From contig JAKSBM010000231.1 in NCBI GenBank assembly GCA_022361135.1, positions 1 through 12,332 of the forward strand: DNA of 12,332 bases, given 5' to 3'. The notes under the pieces are model-generated. The model ran no database searches. It was not told where the DNA came from and saw nothing but the letters and a program-made list of their open reading frames with translations. Source of the DNA: Desulfobacterales bacterium (GTDB lineage: Bacteria > Desulfobacterota > Desulfobacteria > Desulfobacterales > Desulfobacteraceae). Below are positions 4,638-11,551 of the stretch, piece after piece (the stretch's first letter is position 1; each line of letters opens with the position of its first letter). A program made the translations under genes and the position numbers.

Positions 4638-5336
4638 ATGAAAAAATATATATTAAACAGCATCTTCGTCCTTGCCATGGCCCTGGCAATTTTCGCCGCT
4701 CCGGCGGCACAGGCAAACAGCCTACCCTATGTCATTGATCACATTGATGATTTTTTAGGGGATACCACCTATTTCAACGGGTATGAACACCTGGACGACA
4801 TCAGCTTTTCAGGCCGCTGGCATTACACGGCCATCGCCTTTGAAGCCGGCCACACCAATTGGATCCACGAAGGGACAGGGACTCCCAACACCTTCACCAC
4901 GGCGGACACCTCCAATTTCGGGGCATACAATTACATCAACTTTGATTCGTCCAACCTCTATTTCCAGGATGACGGCGGCCCCTATAATGTGGTCTTCAAC
5001 CCCTATGTCCACAACAATTTCTTTGAGGTTTTCCGCCTCACGGCCGCATCCAATGCATTGAATTTTCTCCCCGGCGCACCGGTGGAAGATGCAGAACTGA
5101 ATCCCTACGGTACCGGCTCCCTAAGCCTGCCTTCGGGAACCATTATCGTGGGATTTAACGACAACGGCTTTGGTCCCCGCATCGGCGATGCCGACTTTGA
5201 CGACATCATCATCGCCTTAACCCCCTTGGGCGGGGGAGCCATTGCCACTGTCCCCGAACCCGGCACCATGGTTCTCCTGGGCTGCGGCCTCATGGGTCTG
5301 GCCGGAGTCGGCCGGAGACGCTTCCAACGGTCATAA
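4638..5336 (+). CDS. PEP-CTERM sorting-domain exported protein, unit 4
   Basis: A 232-residue paralogue and the most diverged intact copy. The signal peptide covers residues 1-26 (ending AAQA). The blocks TYFNGYEHLDDISFSG (44-59), NLYFQDDGGPYNV (106-118), YVHNNFFEVFRL (123-134) and VGFNDNGFGPRIGDADFDD (171-189) are kept. Around residues 146-162 it carries an extra segment (PVEDAELNPYGTG) absent from units 2 and 3. The tail is VPEPGT (PEP at 206-208), a hydrophobic helix with Cys216, and GRRRF. AAGGAG lies 6 bases before the ATG. As with its paralogues, the sorting signal implies export and exosortase processing. The globular part has no family that I can name, and no catalytic motif is visible. 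Confidence 0.93.
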   Translation: MKKYILNSIFVLAMALAIFAAPAAQANSLPYVIDHIDDFLGDTTYFNGYEHLDDISFSGRWHYTAIAFEAGHTNWIHEGTGTPNTFTTADTSNFGAYNYINFDSSNLYFQDDGGPYNVVFNPYVHNNFFEVFRLTAASNALNFLPGAPVEDAELNPYGTGSLSLPSGTIIVGFNDNGFGPRIGDADFDDIIIALTPLGGGAIATVPEPGTMVLLGCGLMGLAGVGRRRFQRS

Positions 5337-5341
5337 CCCCC

Positions 5342-5364
5342 ACCGGGCGGTACCGCCCGGTTTT
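5342..5364 (+). terminator. first terminator-like hairpin after unit 4
   Basis: ACCGGGCGGTACCGCCCGGT (5342-5361) is a perfect 20-base palindrome followed by TTT, starting 5 bases after the stop codon. Confidence 0.7.
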
Positions 5365-5373
5365 ACATAACCC

Positions 5374-5433
5374 GGCCGGCGAACCTTGCCGGCCCCAAAT
5401 GCCGCTGGATTCCGGCCTCTCCACCGGAATCCA
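5374..5433 (+). repeat. two further tandem hairpins after unit 4
   Basis: GGCCGGC (5374-5380) pairs with GCCGGCC (5388-5394). TGGATTCCGG (5406-5415) pairs with CCGGAATCCA (5424-5433). Both are perfect and neither has a T-tract. The arrangement parallels the hairpin cluster after unit 2. Confidence 0.6.
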
Positions 5434-5439
5434 TCATAG

Positions 5440-5467
5440 GGGCAGGGCTGCCGGGCCCTGCCCTTTT
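5440..5467 (+). terminator. final intrinsic terminator of the PEP-CTERM array
   Basis: GGGCAGGGC (5440-5448) pairs with GCCCTGCCC (5455-5463) across TGCCGG, followed by TTTT. It carries the same GGCAGGGC stem type as units 2 and 3. Confidence 0.85.
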
Positions 5468-5589
5468 CATTTACCGCAAAACCCCGGCCCATCCCCCCCC
5501 GCCCACCGGTTTCCCCCACTTGCCTTTTCCCATTTTTTCATTTAGTCTGGCCTCCAAAACCACAACTCTGAGCCAGTCAAAGGAAGCCC

Positions 5590-6627
5590 ATGCGCACCTA
5601 TCCGGACACCCTTGTAAAAATCATCGAAACCAGCGGATTGAATATCAATCAGATTTCCAAAATGTCCGGCATATCCAACACCTACCTCACCAAATTGGTG
5701 AAGCAGAAGATCAACCACCCGGGCAAGGATAAAATCGCCTCCATCCTCCTGGGACTCAACCACACCATTTCACGAATCAACCAAGTCCTGGCCGACTACG
5801 ATTACCAGCCCCTGAACCGCCACGACATTCCACAGATTCTAAAAAACAACCGGAAACGCCGCTTTGAAGGCCGGGTCCTCCCCCATTACGATTCCATTTA
5901 TTTTGAATTGGTCCTGGCGGCCCTGGAGGATTTGGGGGGGACCAAGATCATTGTATGGAGCCGTCCTTCGGCCATTTTCCTTCCCATGGACCTTTACATG
6001 GACCGGGAATTCCCCGGGGAATTACAGCCCGGCATCTATGGAGATACTGACTTTTACCGGATCTTTACCCGTGAAATCGTGGCCCAGCGCAAGGCCCTCT
6101 TCCTGGAAAACAGCCGCAGGGGCATGACCTATGAAACCTATATGTGCCGGGAATGCCTGGCCATGGGCATGGAAAACAACATCGGCGCCAAAGCCCAGGC
6201 AGACAACCCCGCCCGGGTGGACCAGGTGGCCCGATTCTATGCCAATGTGGTCTCCTTTGTCCTCAAGGCCCCGGACCAACACCGATACGGCATCATGGAG
6301 CGCTGCCCCTATTTTCAATTCCAGATCCAGGACGCCCATGGAAAAAATCCCAAGGTCAGCTTTACCAGCACCCGGAAACACGCCCGGGAAACCAAGTGGG
6401 AGGCCCCCCACATCCAGGGATTTTTCTCCAATGCCCCGGGAATCACCGACCTTTTCACCACCGAGGTGGACCATTGCCGGGAGTCCGCCCACCTGAGCCC
6501 GGAGCTCAATAGCCCCCAGGGATTCCACAATCACATCCGCAAGGGCTTTGCCTGCCATGGGGTAGAAGAAACCTTTGACCGGGCCCTGGCCGAACTCATG
6601 GCCGATCCCGAACTCCGCCTCCACTGA
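5590..6627 (+). CDS. XRE-like helix-turn-helix protein with an unrecognised C-terminal domain
   Basis: A 345-residue cytoplasmic protein. Residues 6-60 look like an XRE/Cro-type DNA-binding domain: LVKIIETSGLNINQISKMSG, then ISNTYLTKLVKQ as recognition helix, then a helix with IASILLGLN. Residues 85-345 form a large domain I cannot assign. It has many aromatic residues, a CRECLAMG pair of cysteines (186, 189), further Cys at 239, 296 and 322, and a His-rich end (HNHIRKGFACHG). It could be a ligand or metal/redox sensor, but there is no direct evidence. AAAGGAAG lies just before the ATG at 5590. It is isolated from the PEP-CTERM array by terminators and precedes the transporter operon on the same strand, so it is a candidate regulator of that operon. 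A role in the array is equally unproven. Confidence 0.75.
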   Translation: MRTYPDTLVKIIETSGLNINQISKMSGISNTYLTKLVKQKINHPGKDKIASILLGLNHTISRINQVLADYDYQPLNRHDIPQILKNNRKRRFEGRVLPHYDSIYFELVLAALEDLGGTKIIVWSRPSAIFLPMDLYMDREFPGELQPGIYGDTDFYRIFTREIVAQRKALFLENSRRGMTYETYMCRECLAMGMENNIGAKAQADNPARVDQVARFYANVVSFVLKAPDQHRYGIMERCPYFQFQIQDAHGKNPKVSFTSTRKHARETKWEAPHIQGFFSNAPGITDLFTTEVDHCRESAHLSPELNSPQGFHNHIRKGFACHGVEETFDRALAELMADPELRLH

Positions 6628-6705
6628 TGGGCATCGCCCCTATCCGAAGCCAATTGACAACATCCTATCAGCCCTGAAAACGGGCCATACTCGCCTTGCA
6701 TTCCC

Positions 6706-6726
6706 ACCCCTGAACTTGGGGTTTTC
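6706..6726 (+). terminator. weak putative terminator after the regulator gene
   Basis: ACCCC (6706-6710) pairs with GGGGT (6718-6722) around TGAACTT and is followed by TTT. The stem is short. Confidence 0.35.
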
Positions 6727-6784
6727 ATAAAAAACAGGGGCAACTTTATAAGGATTCCCCCATCCCCAACCTGGATTATCTTCA

Positions 6785-6898
6785 TTCAAAAAAGTTTAAT
6801 TTTTTTTTAAACTTAATATAAATTTTTTATTGATATAAGTATTAGTTTTGTGTTAGCCAATTAATTCTAATTTGAAAAATCAAACTGAGAATTTGGGT
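6785..6898 (+). promoter_or_regulatory. AT-rich promoter/operator region of the transporter operon
   Basis: An abrupt AT-rich stretch in otherwise GC-rich DNA. It contains AAGTTTAA (6792-6799) in inverted repeat with TTAAACTT (6807-6814) around a T-only centre, then ATATAAATTTTTTATTGATA. The inverted repeat could be an operator or a bidirectional terminator-like hairpin. AT-richness suggests a promoter, but I cannot fix -35 and -10 boxes confidently. Confidence 0.4.
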
Positions 6899-7894
6899 AT
6901 GCGCACAAAAGAACAGATCCTCTCCATTGAAGATCTTAAAACTTATTTTTATTCCCGCAGGGGCGTGGCCAAGGCCGTTGACGGCGTCTCCTTCGGCCTC
7001 AACGCAGGGGAAGTGTTGGGCGTGGTCGGGGAATCCGGCTGCGGCAAAAGCGTCACCGCCCAGTCGGTGATGCAATTGGTCCCCCAGCCCCCGGGCCGCA
7101 TCGTGGGCGGACACATCCGCTTCAAGGGGCAGGACCTGCTCCCCCTATCGGCCCGGGAAATGCGAAAAATCCGGGGCGCGGGAATCGCCATGATCTTCCA
7201 GGAACCCATGACCTCCCTGAATCCGGTCTACACCATCGGCGACCAGATCGCCGAGATGTTCCGGCTCCACAAGGGCATGGGGAAAAAACAGGCCCTGGAA
7301 GCGGCCGTGGACATGCTGGCCCGGGTCCAGATCCCCTCCCCCCATAAGCGGGTCCATGAATACCCCCACCAGCTCTCCGGGGGCATGCGCCAACGGGCCA
7401 TGATTGCCATGGCCCTGAGCTGCGACCCGGAGGTGCTCATTGCCGACGAGCCCACCACGGCCCTGGACGTCACGGTACAGGCACAGATCCTGGACCTCAT
7501 GCTCCGGCTCAAGGAGGAATACAACACCGCGGTCCAGCTCATCACCCATGATCTGGGCGTCATCGCCGAAACCGCAGACCAGGTGGTGGTCATGTATGCG
7601 GGCCAGATGGTGGAACAGGCCCCCACCGGAGAACTCTTCCGGAACACCCTCCATCCCTACACCCAGGGTCTGCTCAACTCCATCCCGGTGTTGGGCAGCC
7701 GTAAGGGAAGCGGGGATGCGGCCCCATTGTCGGAAATCAAAGGAATGATCCCCTCCCTCTTTGACCTGCCCAAGGGCTGCCGGTTCTTCAACCGCTGCCC
7801 CCATTGCATGGACATCTGCAAGACCCAGCCCCCGGCCCTGGAGGACAAGGGCAGCGCCCACGCCGTCCGGTGCTGGCTCCACAATAGGAAATAA
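6899..7894 (+). CDS. dppD: peptide/nickel-family ABC transporter ATPase, DppD/OppD-like
   Basis: One of two nucleotide-binding subunits that power import through the inner membrane. With the ATG at 6899 it has 331 residues: Walker A GESGCGKS (44-51), Q-loop Gln101, signature LSGGM (159-163), Walker B VLIADE (179-184) and switch His217. The C-terminal oligopeptide-transporter extension has four closely spaced cysteines (294, 300, 303, 307). In some DppD homologues such cysteines bind an iron-sulfur cluster. A TTG at 6872 would add nine residues, but it has no ribosome site; GAGAA lies 7 bases before 6899. It is the first gene of the operon, 2 bases before its partner ATPase. The family covers dipeptides, oligopeptides, nickel, opines and some sugars, so the symbol names the family and not a proven substrate. 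Confidence 0.88.
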   Translation: MRTKEQILSIEDLKTYFYSRRGVAKAVDGVSFGLNAGEVLGVVGESGCGKSVTAQSVMQLVPQPPGRIVGGHIRFKGQDLLPLSAREMRKIRGAGIAMIFQEPMTSLNPVYTIGDQIAEMFRLHKGMGKKQALEAAVDMLARVQIPSPHKRVHEYPHQLSGGMRQRAMIAMALSCDPEVLIADEPTTALDVTVQAQILDLMLRLKEEYNTAVQLITHDLGVIAETADQVVVMYAGQMVEQAPTGELFRNTLHPYTQGLLNSIPVLGSRKGSGDAAPLSEIKGMIPSLFDLPKGCRFFNRCPHCMDICKTQPPALEDKGSAHAVRCWLHNRK

Positions 7895-7896
7895 AT

Positions 7897-8883
7897 ATGG
7901 ATAAACCGATCATCACCGCCGATCCCCTGCTGGAAGCCCGTGACCTTAAGGTCCACTTCCCCGTGAAAAAGGGGCTGCTGGCCCGCACCGTGGGCAAGGT
8001 CCATGCCGTGGACGGCATCAGCTTTGACCTGAAGGCCGGAGAAACCCTGGGGATTGTGGGGGAATCCGGCTGCGGCAAAACCACGGCCGGCATGGCCCTC
8101 ATGCGCCTGACACCCCCCACCGCGGGACAGGTCTTCTGGCAGGGCGAGGACATGGCCCTGTGCAGCCCGGGCCGCATGCGGGCCCTGCGCCGGGAAATGC
8201 AGCTCATTTTCCAGGATCCCTACTCTTCTTTGAATCCCCGCATGACCATTGGCCAGATCCTCTCGGACCCCCTGGACATCCACCGGATGTACACGGGCAA
8301 AAAACGGCGGGAACGGTTGGAATTCCTCATGGAAACCGTGGGGCTGTCCCCCTCGGTGGCCGACCGCTACCCCCATGAATTCTCCGGGGGACAGCGCCAG
8401 CGCATCGGCATTGCCCGGGCCCTGGCCCTGGATCCCACCCTCATCATCGGGGATGAGCCGGTCTCGGCCCTGGACGTGTCCATCCAGGCCCAGATCATCA
8501 ACCTGCTGGTCAAACTGAAACGGGAATTCATCCTCTCTTTGATCATCATTTCCCACGACCTGGCCGTGGTGGAGCACATCTGTGACCGCATCATCGTCAT
8601 GTACCTGGGCAAGATTATTGAATCGGCAGACTACGCCTCCCTCTATGCAGATCCCAAGCACCCCTACACCCGGACCCTGCTCTCGGCCGTACCCGTGCCC
8701 AACCCGGACCGGGCCAAAAAACGGATTATTTTAAAGGGAGACCTGCCCAGCCCCATCAACCCGCCCTCGGGATGCCGGTTCCACACCCGCTGTCCCGATT
8801 GCATGGATATTTGTAAACATCAGGAACCCCGGATGACGCAGTTCAGCCCCACCCATGGTGCCGCCTGCCACCTCTACAATTAG
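7897..8883 (+). CDS. dppF: peptide/nickel-family ABC transporter ATPase, DppF/OppF-like
   Basis: The second ATPase, 328 residues, expected to form a heterodimer with the preceding gene product on the cytoplasmic face of the permease pair. Motifs seen: Walker A GESGCGKT (55-62), Gln106 (FQDPYSSLNP), signature FSGGQ (162-166), Walker B LIIGDE (182-187) and switch His220. The C-terminal extension has the same four-cysteine pattern (293, 299, 302, 306). The QDPYSSLNPR and FSGGQRQR sequences are the F-type variants, against QEPMTSLNP and LSGGMRQR in the D-type neighbour, so the two ATPases can be told apart. The start lies 2 bases after the upstream stop, with AGGAAA overlapping the end of that gene, indicating translational coupling. 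Confidence 0.9.
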   Translation: MDKPIITADPLLEARDLKVHFPVKKGLLARTVGKVHAVDGISFDLKAGETLGIVGESGCGKTTAGMALMRLTPPTAGQVFWQGEDMALCSPGRMRALRREMQLIFQDPYSSLNPRMTIGQILSDPLDIHRMYTGKKRRERLEFLMETVGLSPSVADRYPHEFSGGQRQRIGIARALALDPTLIIGDEPVSALDVSIQAQIINLLVKLKREFILSLIIISHDLAVVEHICDRIIVMYLGKIIESADYASLYADPKHPYTRTLLSAVPVPNPDRAKKRIILKGDLPSPINPPSGCRFHTRCPDCMDICKHQEPRMTQFSPTHGAACHLYN

Positions 8884-8920
8884 AGGCATCCAGATCCCAT
8901 TACCCCCAAAAGGAGGACCC

Positions 8921-10438
8921 ATGAGAAACAAACTTGTAAGACTGGCCGTTACACTGGCCTTTCTGGCCCTGCCGTCCATGGCCCTGGCCAAGGCCGACCT
9001 GGTCATTGCCGTTGATGCACCCCCCAAGAGTATGAATCCCCATTCCTACAACTCCGACGCCAACTTCTCCTACATGTCCAACTTTTTTGACGGACTGCTC
9101 CAGAGACCGGCCCCGGAGGGCAAACTCTACCCGGCCCTGGCCACATCCTGGGAAAGACAGGATGCCCTGACCTGGAAGTTCACCCTGCGCCGGGGTGTGA
9201 AATTCCACAACGGCAACGACTTCAATGCCGATGACGTGAAGTTCACCTTTGAACGCATGAAAGATCCCAAATTCTCCAAATTCCTGAACCTGGCCAACTC
9301 CATTGCCGCCATTGAAACCCCGGATGCCCATACCGTCATCTTCAAAACCCACAAACCCGTGCCCTGGTTCGCCGAAACCATGCACCAGAACTTCATCGTG
9401 GATAAGGAATCCACGGAAAACCGGGATTCCGGGGATTACAACACCCGCCCCGTGGGCACCGGTGCCTATAAATTCGTGGAATGGGTCAAGGGTTCCTATA
9501 TTAAAATGGAGGCCAATGAAGACTATTGGGAAGGGGCACCCAAGTATAAAAGTGTTGAAATCAAGCCCATCACCCAGGCATCCACCCGGTTTGCCGCCAT
9601 TGCCGCCCGCCAGGCCGACATCCTCACCGGTGTCCCCGTGACCCTCATTGACCGGATCAAAAAGAATCCCGCCATTGAGATTGTCTCCCGCCCGGCCCGC
9701 CGCTGCATCTACATGGATCTGGGCAAAAAGGAAGGCACCCCCTTTGCCGACATCCGGGTCAGAAAAGCCATTGCCATGGCCATCAATGAAGATGAAATCA
9801 TCAAAACCGTCATGCACGGCCAGGCCACCCCGGCGGCCCAGGTCCCGGACGAAGCCACCATCGGCTACGATCCTTCCCTGAAACGCCTGCCCTACGATCC
9901 TGCAGCAGCCAAGGCCCTGCTCAAGGAAGCCGGATACGAAAATGGATTTGAAATCACCATCGCCGGCCCCAACGATCGTTACATCAACGACAAGGCCATC
10001 TGCGAAGCCGTGGCCAAATACCTGGCCAAGATCGGCCTCAAGGTCAGCCTGGACGTAAAACCCAAGTCCATCTTCTTTGAAGAGCTCACCTCACACAAGC
10101 ACAACTTCTACCTCATCGGATGGATGGACGGATCCTACGACTTTGGCCGCTCCGCCAACATGCTCCTCCACACCCCGGATGCGGACAAGGGCATGGGCAC
10201 CTACAACGGCGCCATGTACTCCGACGCTGAAATCGACGCCGGTATTGCCGCCTCTTCGGCCATCCTGGACCGGGGAGAACGGGAAGCCGCCCTCCAGGCC
10301 ATCAATAAAAAAAGTGTGGAAGACATTGCCTGGATCCCCCTGCACTACCAGCAGGATGTCTATGCCGTGTCCAAGGCCGCCAAGGTGAATTTCACCCCCC
10401 GGCCCGACCGGTGGATGGTGGTCAAGGAAATGAAGTAA
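8921..10438 (+). CDS. dppA: periplasmic solute-binding protein, family 5 (DppA/OppA-like)
   Basis: A 505-residue binding protein that should capture the substrate in the periplasm and deliver it to the permease. Residues 1-23 are a signal peptide ending PSMALA, with no lipobox cysteine, so the mature protein is soluble. The family-5 signature is clear: LTWKFTLRRGVKFHNGNDFNADDVKFTFER spans roughly residues 83-112. Later come the RPVGTGAYKF and NEDYWEGAPKY segments and GWMDGSYDFG in the ligand-pocket region. AGGAGG (8911-8916) sits 4 bases before this ATG, and the signal peptide begins here, so the in-frame ATG at 8855 inside the previous gene is rejected. The substrate cannot be read from sequence. 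Placing the binding-protein gene third, between ATPases and permeases, is less common than the dppABCDF order. Confidence 0.92.
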   Translation: MRNKLVRLAVTLAFLALPSMALAKADLVIAVDAPPKSMNPHSYNSDANFSYMSNFFDGLLQRPAPEGKLYPALATSWERQDALTWKFTLRRGVKFHNGNDFNADDVKFTFERMKDPKFSKFLNLANSIAAIETPDAHTVIFKTHKPVPWFAETMHQNFIVDKESTENRDSGDYNTRPVGTGAYKFVEWVKGSYIKMEANEDYWEGAPKYKSVEIKPITQASTRFAAIAARQADILTGVPVTLIDRIKKNPAIEIVSRPARRCIYMDLGKKEGTPFADIRVRKAIAMAINEDEIIKTVMHGQATPAAQVPDEATIGYDPSLKRLPYDPAAAKALLKEAGYENGFEITIAGPNDRYINDKAICEAVAKYLAKIGLKVSLDVKPKSIFFEELTSHKHNFYLIGWMDGSYDFGRSANMLLHTPDADKGMGTYNGAMYSDAEIDAGIAASSAILDRGEREAALQAINKKSVEDIAWIPLHYQQDVYAVSKAAKVNFTPRPDRWMVVKEMK

Positions 10439-10455
10439 CCCGATTTTCCAGACCA

Positions 10456-10490
10456 TTTGCACCGGCAGTCGACTCTCCTGCCGGTGCAAA
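10456..10490 (+). other. intercistronic 13-bp hairpin between binding protein and permease genes
   Basis: TTTGCACCGGCAG (10456-10468) is a perfect inverted repeat of CTGCCGGTGCAAA (10478-10490) with a 9-base loop. It starts 17 bases after the stop codon. There is no T-tract, so it is more likely an mRNA-stabilising or attenuating hairpin than a full terminator. Such structures are known after binding-protein genes, which need higher expression than the permeases. Confidence 0.75.
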
Positions 10491-10577
10491 TTCATCCGTG
10501 AAATATTCGGTTTTTATAACCCCAAACTCCGGGTCCGGCCCCATGGCCCACTCCGGAACGAAAACGGAAACAACACC

Positions 10578-11543
10578 GTGGCAAGATATATTCTCCAAAG
10601 ATTAATCCAGGGCATCATGGTCCTGCTGGCCGTCTCCTTTATCTGCTTTATTCTCTTCCGGTTCACCGGAGACCCGGTCCTGATGCTGGCGGGCAAATAC
10701 GCCACCCAGCAGGAACGGGAGCAGGTCCGCATCGCCTACGGCCTGGACAAACCCTTTTACGTCCAATACGCCAACTTCCTGGGCAATGCCCTGAAGGGGG
10801 ATTTCGGCAAATCCTATATTTCCCAGGTGGACGCCCTGGACACCATCCTGGAGCGTTTCCCCGCCACCTTTGAGCTGGCCCTCACCGCCATTGCCATCTC
10901 CCTGTTCTTCGGGGTCTTTTTCGGGGTGGTGGTCTCGCTGAAACCCGATGGGTTTCTGTCACGGATCATCATGGCCGGAAGTCTGGGGGGCATTTCCGTG
11001 CCCACCTTCCTCATGGGCATCCTCTGGGTCATGCTCTTTGCCGTTTACCTGGAATGGCTCCCCCCCTTCGGCCGGGGAGATACACTGACCATCGGCTCCT
11101 GGCGTACCGGACTGCTCACCCTGGACGGGCTGAAACACATCATCATGCCCGCCCTGACCCTGGCCGGGTACCAATTGGCCGTAATCCTGCGCCTCACCCG
11201 GGCCGGCATGCGGGAAGCCCTGTCCGAGGAATACATTAAAACGGCCTGGTCCAAGGGGCTTTCCCCCTTCAAGGTCATTGTGAAGCATGCCCTGCGCAAC
11301 GTCCTCATCCCCGTGGTCACCATTGCGGGCCTCAGCTTTGGGGAACTCATTGCCTTTTCCATTGTCACGGAATCCATCTTCCAATGGCCGGGCATGGGTA
11401 ACCTCTTGCTGGTCTCCATCTTTGAAACGGACCAGCCGGTCATCGTCACCTATATTATGCTGGCGGCCTTTATCATTCTTTTCATCAATATTCTGGTGGA
11501 CCTGCTCTACGCATGGCTGAACCCGAGAATTCAATACGACTAG
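10578..11543 (+). CDS. dppB: ABC transporter permease, DppB/OppB-like
   Basis: A 321-residue inner-membrane protein. The N-terminal MARYILQRLIQGIMVLLAVSF with a first membrane helix at about 9-28 is typical of the DppB type. So are the TGDP motif (30-33), the long periplasmic loop with YGLDKP (54-59), and the LKGDFGKS stretch (72-79). The cytoplasmic EAA loop that contacts the ATPases is EALSEEYIKTAWSKGLSPFK (213-232). Helices then recur to residue 313. The start is GTG at 10578, with only a weak GGAAA upstream. It is the only one of the operon's last four genes without a good ribosome site, and it follows the intercistronic hairpin. Both features suggest expression below that of the binding protein. 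Confidence 0.9.
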   Translation: MARYILQRLIQGIMVLLAVSFICFILFRFTGDPVLMLAGKYATQQEREQVRIAYGLDKPFYVQYANFLGNALKGDFGKSYISQVDALDTILERFPATFELALTAIAISLFFGVFFGVVVSLKPDGFLSRIIMAGSLGGISVPTFLMGILWVMLFAVYLEWLPPFGRGDTLTIGSWRTGLLTLDGLKHIIMPALTLAGYQLAVILRLTRAGMREALSEEYIKTAWSKGLSPFKVIVKHALRNVLIPVVTIAGLSFGELIAFSIVTESIFQWPGMGNLLLVSIFETDQPVIVTYIMLAAFIILFINILVDLLYAWLNPRIQYD

Positions 11544-11551
11544 GAGGAAAG

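Noticed and set aside
6872..6898. TTG start adding nine residues to the first ATPase
   Set aside because: No ribosome site precedes it, and the extra residues do not resemble the family N-terminus.
8855..8920. Longer N-terminus for the binding protein from the ATG at 8855
   Set aside because: It would overlap the upstream ATPase gene and bury the signal peptide; AGGAGG before 8921 fixes the start there.
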